DNA of 64,000 nucleotides from Sphingomonadaceae bacterium. GTDB lineage: Bacteria > Pseudomonadota > Alphaproteobacteria > Sphingomonadales > Sphingomonadaceae. Made by a program: the position numbers and the translations under genes. The notes below the pieces were generated by a model. The model had not been told where the DNA came from. It made no database searches and saw only the letters and a program-made list of their open reading frames with translations. Positions 28,396-37,272 of this stretch are shown one piece after another. The stretch lies in NCBI GenBank assembly GCA_947451145.1, contig CANFXW010000009.1, forward strand, positions 1-64,000, read 5' to 3'. Position 1 is the stretch's first letter; the number at the start of each line of letters is the position of its first letter.

Positions 28396-29673
28396 ATGGC
28401 TGCTGCTCCTAACCCTACTTTATCCGAAGTTCTGCGCGTGTTTACCCGCGTCGGGTTCCTGTCGTTCGGCGGGCCTGCCGGGCAGATCGCGCTGATGCAC
28501 AAGGAGATTGTCGAGGATCGCGGCTGGGTTGAGGAGGGGGCATACCTGCGCGCGCTCAACCTGTGCCACCTGCTCCCGGGGCCAGAGGCGCAGCAGCTGG
28601 CGACGTGGATAGGGTGGCGTTTGCACGGGCTTAAGGGCGGGTTAGCGGCGGGGTTGCTGTTTGTGATCCCCGGCGCGGTGATCATGCTTGGCCTGTCGCT
28701 GCTCTATGCCATGGCTTCGGGGCTGACGTGGTTTGCCGCGCTGTTCCTCGGGATCAAGGCGGCGGTGCTGGCGATTGTCGCGCAGGCGCTGATCCGCATC
28801 GGCAAGCGGGCTCTGGGAACCCAGTTCAAGCTGGTGCTGGCGGGTATAGCCTTTCTGTTGCTCGCCTTGGTCAAGGTTCCGTTCCCATTGGTTATCCTTG
28901 GTGCGGGGCTGTTGGGAGCCTTGGCAGGACGCGCCCGACCCGAATGGCTTGGCGCGCACCATCACGCGGGCATCGATGCCGCGCTGCCGCCAAAGCGCAA
29001 GCTGGCCGTGCAGACGCTTGGCACTGTGGTGGTCTGGCTGGCGATCTGGGCCGCGCCGATGGCGCTGATCGCCGCGAGCCTCGGGACCGGTCATGTGCTG
29101 TGGCAGGTCGGTGCGTTCTTTTCCAAGCTGGCTGTGGTGACCTTCGGCGGGGCCTATGCGGTGCTCGCCTATATGGCGCAGGCGGTGGTGGAGCATTACC
29201 ATTGGCTGGCTGCAGGCGAGATGGCTGACGGGCTGGGGCTGGCGGAAACCACCCCCGGTCCATTGATCATGGTCACCCAGTTCACCGGCTTCCTTGCCGC
29301 ATGGCGCAGCCCTGCGCCGTTCTCGCCGCTGCTCGCGGGATTGCTTGGCGCGGGGCTGACGACATGGGTGACATTCGCCCCCTGCTTCCTGTGGATCTTC
29401 GCCTGCGCGCCGTGGATGGACCGGCTCGAGCGGGTGCCTGCGCTGCAGGCGGCGCTGGCGGCGATTACTGCTGCGGTGGTCGGCGTCATCGCCAATCTGG
29501 CGCTGTGGTTTGCCCTGCATGTGCTGTTTGCGCGCGGCGAGGTGGCAGGGTTTGAATGGCGGGCGGCGGTGATAGCCGTGGTCGCCGCGCTGATGCTGTT
29601 CAGGTTCAAGCGCGGCGTGATCGAGGTGCTGGGTGTTTCAGCTCTCGCCGGACTGTTGCTCAGCCAGCTTTGA
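28396..29673 (+). CDS. chrA: Chromate transporter, long-chain CHR family
   Basis: This 425-aa membrane protein has two homologous CHR domains. The first has VGFLSFGGPAGQIALMHKEI and the conserved LLPGPEAQQLATWIGWR; the second has VVTFGGAYAVLAYMAQAVVE and the matching ETTPGPLIMVTQFTGFLA. Family members efflux chromate; some may carry other anions. Start ATG at 28396. The 135 bp upstream is GC-rich but holds no regulator gene. The 3' end overlaps the opposing RHH gene by 36 bp. Confidence 0.92.
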   Translation: MAAAPNPTLSEVLRVFTRVGFLSFGGPAGQIALMHKEIVEDRGWVEEGAYLRALNLCHLLPGPEAQQLATWIGWRLHGLKGGLAAGLLFVIPGAVIMLGLSLLYAMASGLTWFAALFLGIKAAVLAIVAQALIRIGKRALGTQFKLVLAGIAFLLLALVKVPFPLVILGAGLLGALAGRARPEWLGAHHHAGIDAALPPKRKLAVQTLGTVVVWLAIWAAPMALIAASLGTGHVLWQVGAFFSKLAVVTFGGAYAVLAYMAQAVVEHYHWLAAGEMADGLGLAETTPGPLIMVTQFTGFLAAWRSPAPFSPLLAGLLGAGLTTWVTFAPCFLWIFACAPWMDRLERVPALQAALAAITAAVVGVIANLALWFALHVLFARGEVAGFEWRAAVIAVVAALMLFRFKRGVIEVLGVSALAGLLLSQL

Positions 29674-29904
29674 CACCAGCCATATGCGGATTGCCCCGGC
29701 GAGGCCCGGCGGGGTTTCGGCAGCGATCCGCTCGACATCGATCTGCGCGACGATTGCGTTGACCGGCACGCCCTCAGCCTCGGCGGCAGCTTTCAGCATG
29801 TCCCAGAACAGCGGCTCAAGGCTGATCGAGGTCTTGTGCCCGGCGATCTCGACCGAGCGTTTGACAGGGGGGTGATAGGGAGCGGCCAGCTTGGGATCAC
29901 TCAT
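29638..29904 (-). CDS. Ribbon-helix-helix domain protein
   Basis: This 88-aa protein has an RHH_4-type domain: the beta-strand VKRSVEIAGHKTSISLEP is followed by two helices (LFWDMLKAAAEAEGVPVNAI and VAQIDVERIAAE). Such proteins are usually small DNA-binding regulators; no target site is evident. Its ATG overlaps the stop of the upstream secreted-protein gene by 4 nt. Its C-terminal codons overlap the end of chrA on the other strand by 36 bp. Confidence 0.85.
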   Translation of the reverse strand: MSDPKLAAPYHPPVKRSVEIAGHKTSISLEPLFWDMLKAAAEAEGVPVNAIVAQIDVERIAAETPPGLAGAIRIWLVSKLAEQQSGES

Positions 29905-30275
29905 GGAGCATCAGGCGGATAGGGGTATCCGATGCCGAAATCAGTGCCGCCGTCTGCCGCTCCCCAGAAGGAGATGAGGAACTTCACCCGCTTGCCGCAA
30001 AGCGTTGCTGTCCAGGATTCATGGACAACCTTGCCTGTTCCGACCCGATATTTGGGATCCGCCGGGACGTAGCCTGGTTGAATGACTCTGGCTTCAACAT
30101 GTGAAAGCGAATCGCATTTCATCGATGCGCTTGAAAACAAGAGGATGTTTTGCAGCGTGTCCTTGGCCAATCTTGCATCGGCAGTGGTTCGCCCGGTGAA
30201 TCTGACCGGATCGGCTTGCGATGGCGCCGGAAGGCAAAGCAGCGATGCAAACAGGATCAAGAAATGTTTCTTCAC
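29901..30275 (-). CDS. Small secreted protein of unknown function
   Basis: This 124-aa protein starts at a GTG (30275) with AAGGA upstream. It has a signal peptide (KKHFLILFASLLCLPAPSQA). The mature part has two cysteines, one in SMKCDSLSHVEARVIQPGY and one in ATLCGKRVKFLISFWGA, that could pair. It ends FGIGYPYPPDAP. I do not recognise the family. It overlaps the RHH gene and lies 46 bp behind the acetoacetyl-CoA reductase gene. Confidence 0.7.
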   Translation of the reverse strand: MKKHFLILFASLLCLPAPSQADPVRFTGRTTADARLAKDTLQNILLFSSASMKCDSLSHVEARVIQPGYVPADPKYRVGTGKVVHESWTATLCGKRVKFLISFWGAADGGTDFGIGYPYPPDAP

Positions 30276-30321
30276 GTTGGAATTCCTTGATCGCCAAACG
30301 CACGATTGCGCCAAACCGGCC

Positions 30322-31044
30322 TTAGTACATGTGCTGCCCGCCGTTGATGCTCATCGTCGAACCGGTGATGAACCCGGCGTTTTCCGAGCAGAGATAGGCC
30401 ACGCCGCGGGCGATTTCGCTGGCCTGTCCCAGCCGTCCGACCGGGATCTTGGCGACGATTTTTTCAAGCACCGGCGCGGGCACGGCGGCGACCATGTCGG
30501 TGTCGATATAGCCCGGCGCGATGGCATTGACGGTTACGCCGTACTTCGCGCCTTCCTGTGCCAGCGCCTTGGTAAAGCCGTGGATGCCGGACTTGGCGGC
30601 AGCATAGTTGACCTGACCGTACTGGCCGGCCTGTCCGTTGATCGAGCCGATATTGACGATCCGCCCCCAGCCGCGCTCGCGCATGCCGGGGAAAGTGGCC
30701 TTGGCCATGTTGAAGCAGCCGCCCAGATTGATGCGCATGACATCGTTCCAGTCTTCAAAGCTCATCTTGTGCAGCACGCCGTCGCGCGTCACGCCGGCAT
30801 TGTTGACCACGACATCGACCGGGCCAAGATCGGCGGCAACCTGCGCGCAGCCGGCAAGGCAGGCTTCGTGATCGCCAACGTCCCAGCGGTAGACCGGGAT
30901 GCCGGTCCGCGCGGCGAATTCCTGCGCCTTGGCATCGTTGCCGCCATAATTTGCCGCGACTGTGAAGCCCATTTGCTTGAGCGCAAGGCTGATCGCCTCG
31001 CCAATGCCGCGTGTTCCGCCGGTTACGATTGCCACTCGTGCCAT
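30322..31044 (-). CDS. phbB: Acetoacetyl-CoA reductase
   Basis: This 240-aa NADPH-dependent SDR reduces acetoacetyl-CoA to (R)-3-hydroxybutyryl-CoA for polyhydroxyalkanoate synthesis. The nucleotide loop is TGGTRGIGEA, and NNAGVTRDGVLHKMSFEDWN matches PhbB rather than FabG. The catalytic Ser-Tyr-Lys are in GSINGQAGQYGQVNYAAAKS. The C-terminus is GFITGSTMSINGGQHMY. The start at 31044 is preceded by GAGGAC. No PHA synthase or thiolase gene is adjacent. FabG is the alternative call. Confidence 0.9.
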   Translation of the reverse strand: MARVAIVTGGTRGIGEAISLALKQMGFTVAANYGGNDAKAQEFAARTGIPVYRWDVGDHEACLAGCAQVAADLGPVDVVVNNAGVTRDGVLHKMSFEDWNDVMRINLGGCFNMAKATFPGMRERGWGRIVNIGSINGQAGQYGQVNYAAAKSGIHGFTKALAQEGAKYGVTVNAIAPGYIDTDMVAAVPAPVLEKIVAKIPVGRLGQASEIARGVAYLCSENAGFITGSTMSINGGQHMY

Positions 31045-31192
31045 AATGATGTCCTCACCCAGGAGTGCCCCGGTCCTTTGCGGTACCGGTGGTGGAACGA
31101 GACTAGGGGCGAGCCCGCGGATCGGCAAGCGGCTGCATTGCTATTCGGCGCGGAATTTGGCCGATTTGTGCATATTCAATAATTGCAGGCTA

Positions 31193-31957
31193 TCAGAACC
31201 TGAACTGGGTGCCGACGTAAACCGCCTGACTGTCCTTCTTGCCGTCGGTCAGCGGAACCAAGCGGTCACGCTCTTGCGAGTAACGAACACCGGCGGTGAC
31301 ATCGAGGTTCTTGCCCAGCCGATAGGCGCCGCCCAGATCGACCGTCTGCTCCCCGTTGGCCTCAAACGTGCGAGGGCTTCGGCCGGTCTTTTCGCGGGCA
31401 TCAAGCGAGAGCCGCGGATTGAAGCGCGAGGGCGGATCCTTGGCCCCTGCGCTGGGAACGTAGGCGGAAAGATCGGGCATATCGATCCGGCGAATCTCCG
31501 ACGGCAGAGAAAAGCCCTGCCCTGTGCGCTGGCTGCCAAGGCTGTAGGCGGTCGGGGCGATCCGCACCGGTGAAAGCGCGGCAACCACGACAGGCATCTG
31601 TCGCTGGCCGAGCGATCCGCTGACAGTAATCGCCCGCGCTGTGGCGGCATCAACCCGCACTGCAACGGTGATCGAGCGTTCGGGGCGGGTTGAAATGCCA
31701 GCAGGCGTAAAGCGGAACACCTCACCGCGCGGCAGGCTGGCGACCGCGATCTTGCGGGCGAGCCGGGGATCGGCGGCGGTGGGGACGAAAGACGAGATCG
31801 GGTCGGAAGCGGCCAGCGTGTTGCTTCCGGCATCGAACCGGGCGGAAAAAGCCAGCACGGCGCTGGGCAGGGCAAGCAGGGCCACCGCCCCGCTGATCAG
31901 CGCAGCGGGGGAGAGGCCAAAGCCCTTCCCGTCAGTAATGGCTGCCTGCAGACTCAA
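31193..31957 (-). CDS. Predicted envelope protein with C-terminal beta-strand region
   Basis: This 254-aa protein has one N-terminal hydrophobic segment (AALISGAVALLALPSAVLAF). A middle region of alternating hydrophobic residues and a C-terminal stretch of strands follow (GAYRLGKNLDVTAGVRYSQE, then QAVYVGTQFRF). The final residue is phenylalanine, as in outer-membrane beta-barrel proteins. The probable start is the TTG at 31957 with GAGGTG upstream. I do not recognise a named family. It is divergent from the DUF3576 lipoprotein gene. Confidence 0.65.
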   Translation of the reverse strand: MSLQAAITDGKGFGLSPAALISGAVALLALPSAVLAFSARFDAGSNTLAASDPISSFVPTAADPRLARKIAVASLPRGEVFRFTPAGISTRPERSITVAVRVDAATARAITVSGSLGQRQMPVVVAALSPVRIAPTAYSLGSQRTGQGFSLPSEIRRIDMPDLSAYVPSAGAKDPPSRFNPRLSLDAREKTGRSPRTFEANGEQTVDLGGAYRLGKNLDVTAGVRYSQERDRLVPLTDGKKDSQAVYVGTQFRF

Positions 31958-32058
31958 AATTGCACCTCACTTCCCTGATGGACAGCGGAAAGCTTTTTGC
32001 CGGAGCAGCCTGAACCATTCCCGAACAGACTCCTCTGGGTCACCCAATTTTGCGCCTG

Positions 32059-32090
32059 CCCAAGCGATTCTCCAAGCAGAATCGCTTGGG
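32059..32090. other. 13-bp perfect stem-loop upstream of the lipoprotein gene
   Basis: CCCAAGCGATTCT (32059-32071) and AGAATCGCTTGGG (32078-32090) pair perfectly around a 6-nt loop. The hairpin lies in the ~300-bp region between divergent genes (31957 and 32254), about 165 bp ahead of the lipoprotein start. No T-tract follows. It may be an operator or a 5'-UTR structure; nothing more can be said. The rest of this gap shows no convincing gene. Confidence 0.5.
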
Positions 32091-32253
32091 TAGCGGGACT
32101 CGCCGCCGTTCACTGCGCGTTCAAGCGGGATCGTTGCATGGTCTTTGCCGAAACGAAGCCCTTGCCGCTGGCATGGGCGCGGCTATAGAGGCTGCTTGTG
32201 TCTCCGCCTTGCCGGGCAGGGAAACCAGACAATTGACGGGAATTGAGCAGAAG

Positions 32254-32724
32254 ATGACTGGCACCTCCGATCTGGGTCGTAATGCCTCCGGGATGAAGCT
32301 TGTGGCGCAGGCCGCGATGGTTGCCGTGCTGGCGCTTGGCCTTTCCGCCTGCGGAAGCAAGGGCCGGCCCAAGGCCGATCTCGCCGCATCGCGGATCACC
32401 ACGATCGGCGTCAATTCCTATCTGTGGCGCGCCAGCCTTGATGCCCTGTCATTCATGCCACTGGTCCAGACCGATTCGAACGGCGGCGTGATCGTTACCG
32501 ACTGGTATGCCAACCCGAAGAATCCGGGCGAGCGCATGAAGGTGACTGTCGCCATTCTCGACCAGGATCTGCGCGCCGATGCCCTGCGCGTCGCGGCCAG
32601 CCGTCAGACAGCCCAGAACGGCGTCTGGGTTGATGCGCCGGTTGCTGCGGCAACCGTGCAGAAGCTGGAAGACATCATCCTGACCAAGGCCCGCGACCTG
32701 CGCCGCGGAGCGATTGCGAAGTAA
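32254..32724 (+). CDS. DUF3576 domain lipoprotein
   Basis: This 156-aa outer-membrane-type lipoprotein has a hydrophobic signal and a lipobox (AVLALGLSAC, Cys near residue 33). The conserved DUF3576 body carries TIGVNSYLWRASLDALSFMP, GGVIVTDWYANPKNPGERMK and DALRVAASRQTAQNGVWVDA. It is an alphaproteobacterial conserved protein of unknown function, often found beside leuS-lptE-holA as here, which points to envelope biogenesis. Start ATG at 32254. Confidence 0.9.
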   Translation: MTGTSDLGRNASGMKLVAQAAMVAVLALGLSACGSKGRPKADLAASRITTIGVNSYLWRASLDALSFMPLVQTDSNGGVIVTDWYANPKNPGERMKVTVAILDQDLRADALRVAASRQTAQNGVWVDAPVAAATVQKLEDIILTKARDLRRGAIAK

Positions 32725-32757
32725 GAGTTTGCAATCTCCAGGGTTGTGAATTTTTGG

Positions 32758-32927
32758 TTCGCGCAAAGGCGCAAAGAAAACAAGAGAGGCGCAAAGAGGT
32801 TGATTGCGCCGCAGGCCTTTGATTTCCTTTCCACTGTTTCATCATAGCGCGGCGAAGCAGTTCAAGGGCGTCTTCGCCGCGAAACCAACATCTTTGCGCC
32901 TTTGCATCCTTTGCGCCTTTGCGCGAA
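32758..32927. repeat. Dispersed repeat copy C with inverted ends
   Basis: This 170-bp copy has the perfect left end TTCGCGCAAAGGCGCAAAGA (32758-32777), and its right end reads CCTTTGCGCCTTTGCGCGAA to 32927. Internal GCGCAAAGAG and TCTTTGCGCC copies make a nested palindrome. It lies between the DUF3576 gene and leuS. The insertion separates two genes that are usually close, so it probably arrived later than the gene order. Confidence 0.8.
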
Positions 32928-33006
32928 CCCTTCTTGGCTCGCCGCATTGGCCCGAGTTCCAAAGCAGCCTCTCGACAACTACGCACCAGCGGCTAGAGAC
33001 GCGGCC

Positions 33007-35550
33007 ATGACTTCCGCCAATACTCCTGATCGTTTCGATCCATCATCCGCCGATGCCCGCTGGCAGGCCGCCTGGGATCAGGCCCAGTGCTTCCGCGCAG
33101 ACGATAACAGCGCCAAGCCCCGGTCCTACGTGCTCGAGATGTTTCCCTATCCATCGGGGCGCATCCACATCGGCCACGTGCGCAATTACACCATGGGTGA
33201 CGTGCTCGCCCGCACCAAGCGGATGCAGGGTTTTGAAGTGCTCCACCCGATGGGCTGGGACGCTTTCGGCATGCCAGCGGAAAACGCCGCGATGGAAAAG
33301 AGCGTTCACCCCGGCGGCTGGACGCGCGACAATATCGCCAACATGAAGGCTCAGCTCAAGCGGCTGGGCTTCGCGCTCGACTGGAGCCGCGAGGTCGCGA
33401 CTTGCGAGCCGGACTATTACGGGCAGGAACAGGCGCTGTTCCTCGATCTCTACGAAGCAGGTCTGGTTTACCGCAAGGAAAGCGCCGTCAACTGGGATCC
33501 GGTCGATATGACCGTGCTCGCCAATGAACAGGTTATCGACGGGCGCGGCTGGCGCTCGGGCGCGCTGGTGGAAAAGCGCAAGCTTTCGCAGTGGTTCCTC
33601 AAGATCACCCAGTTCGCCGATGAACTGCTCGAAGGGCTGACCACGCTCGACAAGTGGCCCGAAAAGGTCCGCACGATGCAGGAAAACTGGATCGGAAAGT
33701 CGCAAGGCCTGCGCGCCACCTTCAAGCTGGCGGGCACCGATCACGGCATCGAGGTGTTCACCACCCGGCCCGACACGCTTTACGGCGCGAGCTTTCTGGC
33801 GATTGCCGCCGATCACCCACTGGCACAATCGCTAGCTGCCAACGCGCCCGAGCTGCAGGACTTCATCGCGACATGCAAGCGCGGCGGGACGACAGCGGCG
33901 GAGCTGGAAACGGCGGAGAAGCTGGGCTTCAACACCGGGCTTTCGGTTGAGCATCCGCTCGATCCGCACTGGCACCTGCCGGTCTATGTCGCCAATTTCG
34001 TGCTGATGGACTACGGCACCGGCGCGGTGTTCGGCTGCCCGGCGCATGACCAACGCGATCTCGATTTTGCCCGCAAGTATGAACTGCCGGTGCGCCGCGT
34101 GGTCGCCGATGGTGACCAGACTGACGAGACCTTCACCGGCAACGAGGCCTATACCGGTCCCGGCCGGCTGGTGAATTCGGGCTGGATGAACGGCCTGACC
34201 ATCGAAGAGGCCAAGGCGCAGGTCATCGCCAAGTCGGAACACGAAGGCTGGGGCAAGGCCGAAACGCAATACCGCTTGCGCGACTGGGGCGTTTCGCGCC
34301 AGCGTTACTGGGGCACGCCGATCCCGTTCATCCACTGCGAGCTCTGCGGTGTGGTGCCGGTGCCGAAGAAGCAGCTTCCCGTGGTCCTGCCCGAGGATGT
34401 CGATTTCAAGACGCCGGGCAATCCGCTGCTGCGCCACCCGACATGGAAGCATGTCGATTGCCCCAAGTGCGGCAAGCCGGCGACGCGCGAGACCGATACG
34501 CTTGATACCTTTGTTGATTCGTCGTGGTATTTCCTGCGCTTCGCCAGCCAGCCTTCGGACAAGCCGTTTGACCGCGATGTGCTCGCCAAGTGGCTGCCGG
34601 TGGAACAGTATATCGGCGGGATCGAGCACGCGATTCTGCATTTGCTCTACGCCCGCTTCTGGACCCGCGCCTTGCAGCACATCGGCCTGATCGACTTTGC
34701 CGAGCCTTTCGCCAGCCTGTTCACGCAAGGCATGGTGACGCATGAGACCTATTCACGCGTCGATGCCTCGAACGGCCAACCGATCTATTTCAGCCCCGAC
34801 GAAATCGAGCGCGGCGGTGAAAGTGCCACGCTGCGGGCCGATGGCGCACCTGTCGAAATCGGCCGCGTGATCAAGATGTCGAAGTCGAAGAAGAACGTCG
34901 TCGACCCTGACAACATCATCGCGACCTATGGCGCCGACGCGATCCGCTGGTTCATGCTCTCCGATTCGCCGCCCGAGCGCGATCTGCCGTGGTCGGAAGC
35001 CGGGATCGAAGGCTGCTCGCGCTTCGTCCACCGGTTGTGGCGGCTGTTCGGGCAGTTCGATGCTGCGGCATCGGGTGACGACAAGGCGCTTGATCGCAAG
35101 CGTGATCAGACCGTTGCCGCGGTCGCTGACGACATTGCCGCGCTTTCGTTCAACAAGGCCGTCGCCCGCATCTACGAGCTGACCAGCGCAGTGGAAAAGG
35201 CCGCGCCTTCGGCCAGTCGTTCTGCCGCGATCCGCACGCTGTTGCTGCTCGTCGCCCCGATGATGCCGCACCTCGCCGAAGAGGCCTGGGCAGCAATCGG
35301 CGAAACAGGCCTGATTGCTCAGGCCGCGTGGCCGGCTGTCGATCCTGCGCTGCTGGTCGAGGACGAAGTGACCATCGCCATTCAGGTGCTCGGCAAATTG
35401 CGCGATACGATCACTGTCGCCAAGGGATTGCCGAAAGAGCAGCTTGAGGCGCTTGCCCTCGCCAGCGACAAGGTGCAGCGTGCGCTGGATGGCAAGGCTG
35501 TGAAGAAAGTGATTGTGGTGCCCGATAGACTGGTCAACGTGGTGGCATGA
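33007..35550 (+). CDS. leuS: Leucyl-tRNA synthetase
   Basis: This 847-aa class I synthetase is complete. The HIGH motif lies in [20 protein letters not shown]. The editing (CP1) domain includes [20 protein letters not shown] and [21 protein letters not shown] zinc-like insert has CELCGVV...CPKCGKP. The KMSKS loop is [18 protein letters not shown], and the C-terminal anticodon domain follows. Start ATG at 33007. Its stop overlaps the lptE start (ATGA). Confidence 0.97.
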   Translation: MTSANTPDRFDPSSADARWQAAWDQAQCFRADDNSAKPRSYVLEMFPYPSGRIHIGHVRNYTMGDVLARTKRMQGFEVLHPMGWDAFGMPAENAAMEKSVHPGGWTRDNIANMKAQLKRLGFALDWSREVATCEPDYYGQEQALFLDLYEAGLVYRKESAVNWDPVDMTVLANEQVIDGRGWRSGALVEKRKLSQWFLKITQFADELLEGLTTLDKWPEKVRTMQENWIGKSQGLRATFKLAGTDHGIEVFTTRPDTLYGASFLAIAADHPLAQSLAANAPELQDFIATCKRGGTTAAELETAEKLGFNTGLSVEHPLDPHWHLPVYVANFVLMDYGTGAVFGCPAHDQRDLDFARKYELPVRRVVADGDQTDETFTGNEAYTGPGRLVNSGWMNGLTIEEAKAQVIAKSEHEGWGKAETQYRLRDWGVSRQRYWGTPIPFIHCELCGVVPVPKKQLPVVLPEDVDFKTPGNPLLRHPTWKHVDCPKCGKPATRETDTLDTFVDSSWYFLRFASQPSDKPFDRDVLAKWLPVEQYIGGIEHAILHLLYARFWTRALQHIGLIDFAEPFASLFTQGMVTHETYSRVDASNGQPIYFSPDEIERGGESATLRADGAPVEIGRVIKMSKSKKNVVDPDNIIATYGADAIRWFMLSDSPPERDLPWSEAGIEGCSRFVHRLWRLFGQFDAAASGDDKALDRKRDQTVAAVADDIAALSFNKAVARIYELTSAVEKAAPSASRSAAIRTLLLLVAPMMPHLAEEAWAAIGETGLIAQAAWPAVDPALLVEDEVTIAIQVLGKLRDTITVAKGLPKEQLEALALASDKVQRALDGKAVKKVIVVPDRLVNVVA

Positions 35551-36053
35551 GGCATCTTGTCCGCCTTGCCTTTGCTCTGGGCGCAGCAGCGGCGCTGTCC
35601 GCCTGCGGGCTTCAGCCGATGTACGCCGGCGGCGGCAATGGTGCGGTCTCGCGCGGGCTTGCCGGAATCGAAGTCTCGGCGATTGAGGGCAAGGCCGGCT
35701 GGCTGATGCGCAATGCGCTGAATGAACGGCTGCAGGCACACGGGAAAGATGGTGCGTCGCGCTATCGGCTCGATGTCCGGCTCGATGATAAGATCGAAGG
35801 CCTTGGCCTGCTGTCCGATGATACGATCGGCCGCGAACGGCGCACGCTGAGGGCGCGTTATCAGCTGGTCGACATAGCCTCCGGCGCAATCCTGTTCGAT
35901 GCGACTGCTGGCGCAGACGCCGGTATCGACGTGGTTTCTTCCGAATACGCCACCGTTCAGGCGGAGAACAAGGCGCTCGAAAACCTATCGCTTGAAGTAG
36001 CTGACCGCATCGTCACCCAGCTCGCGCTGGAGCTGCGCAAAGGCTCCAAGTGA
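35547..36053 (+). CDS. lptE: LPS-assembly lipoprotein LptE
   Basis: This 168-aa lipoprotein is the plug and partner of LptD in inserting LPS into the outer membrane. The lipobox is [15 protein letters not shown] (Cys20), the usual LptE start. The body has [20 protein letters not shown] and [20 protein letters not shown]. It sits in the leuS-lptE-holA order, which itself supports the call. It overlaps genes on both sides by 4 nt, so the three are translationally coupled. Confidence 0.93.
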   Translation: MRHLVRLAFALGAAAALSACGLQPMYAGGGNGAVSRGLAGIEVSAIEGKAGWLMRNALNERLQAHGKDGASRYRLDVRLDDKIEGLGLLSDDTIGRERRTLRARYQLVDIASGAILFDATAGADAGIDVVSSEYATVQAENKALENLSLEVADRIVTQLALELRKGSK

Positions 36054-37087
36054 AAGTAACGCAAAAGGATTTCGCCTCGTCAGCCGCGCGCATGGCGGCG
36101 CAGGCGCGGGTGTTCTTCTTTTGCGGGCCTGACGAAGCCGGGGCCCATGACGCCGCGCACCACATCGCGTCGCTGCTGTCCGATCCCGGCGAACGCATCG
36201 AAATAACGGGGTCCGAGCTCAAGAAGGACCCGGTCAAGCTGGGCGACGAAGCGCGCTCCACCTCGCTGTTCGGCGGCAACCGCCACATCTGGATCCGCGC
36301 GGCGGGTGACGAGGCCTGCGAGGCGCTCGAGATCCTGCTGTCGAGCGATGTCGAAGCCTGTCCGGTGCTGGTTGTCGCCACCAGCGCCACCGACAAGAGC
36401 CGCACCGCCAAGCTGCTGGCCGACCGCAAGGATGCGATGGTGGCGATGTTCTGGCCGCCCGATCTGCGCTCTGTAACTGCCTCTGTCAGGCAGATGGCCG
36501 ATACGGCCGGGGTGCGGATCGACGGCGCGATTGCCGAGCGAATTGCGCGAGCCTCCGGCCTCGATACCCGGCTGGCGCAAAGCGAAGTGACCAAACTTGC
36601 GCTCTATCTCGATGCCAGCAAGGAGCGGCCGCGCAGCGCAGACGCACAGGCGCTCGACGCCATCGGTGCGAGCATCGGTGATGACGGTTTCATGCCTCTG
36701 GTCAACGTCGTGCTCAGCGGCGAGACCGGCAAATTGGCCAGCGAACTGCACCGCCTGCGCGAGATGGGGCTGAGCCCTGTTGCGGTGCTGCTCGGGTTCG
36801 AGCGGCGCACCGCGCAGCTGGCGCAGCTGGCGGCAAAGCTCGGCTCCAGCAGCAACGTCGGCGCGTTGATCGAGGCGGAAAAGGCGGCCCGGCGGATCTT
36901 CTTCAAGGATGAGCGCGATCTGCGCACCCAGCTCCAGATCTGGCGCGGTGCGCGTCTGGCCCGGCTGGTGGATCGTCTGGCAGGCCTCCACCGCGCCCTG
37001 CTGGCCAACAGCCACAGCGCGGAACTGCTGCTGGGGCAGGGGCTCGCCATGATTGCCAGAGAGGCTGGTCGGGTGAAGGCGCGTTAA
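36050..37087 (+). CDS. holA: DNA polymerase III delta subunit
   Basis: This 345-aa clamp-loader subunit opens the beta clamp. The early FFFCGPDEAGAHDAAHHIAS replaces the ATP-binding loop of other AAA+ clamp-loader subunits. Family segments follow: DEARSTSLFGGNRHIWIRAA, VIDGAIAERIARASGLDTRL-like helices around residues 150-175, and the C-terminal collar GLSPVAVLLGFERRTAQLAQ. The start is a GTG at 36050, overlapping the lptE stop. Confidence 0.93.
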   Translation: MKVTQKDFASSAARMAAQARVFFFCGPDEAGAHDAAHHIASLLSDPGERIEITGSELKKDPVKLGDEARSTSLFGGNRHIWIRAAGDEACEALEILLSSDVEACPVLVVATSATDKSRTAKLLADRKDAMVAMFWPPDLRSVTASVRQMADTAGVRIDGAIAERIARASGLDTRLAQSEVTKLALYLDASKERPRSADAQALDAIGASIGDDGFMPLVNVVLSGETGKLASELHRLREMGLSPVAVLLGFERRTAQLAQLAAKLGSSSNVGALIEAEKAARRIFFKDERDLRTQLQIWRGARLARLVDRLAGLHRALLANSHSAELLLGQGLAMIAREAGRVKAR

Positions 37088-37272
37088 TCTTGCTTTTCAG
37101 TTTGTTCCACTGCGGGACTAGATAGTTTTACCTAGATATCGTTTACTTTTGCGACGAATTAGGCTTCGGTTGTGGTATTGCAATCGGGCGGTCATTTGGT
37201 GCGCAGGAGACGTTTCGTGGTGGTTTTGGTGCAGGTTCCGAGTCGGCAAGAGATGCCGCTGCGGTGCGCGCC

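Noticed and set aside
30322..31044. A polyhydroxyalkanoate synthesis cluster
   Set aside because: Only the reductase is present; no synthase, thiolase or phasin gene is next to it, so a cluster cannot be claimed.
37088..37272. Possible riboswitch or sRNA before the initiating sugar transferase
   Set aside because: The stretch is AT-rich and probably holds a promoter, but no conserved fold or strong hairpin could be seen.
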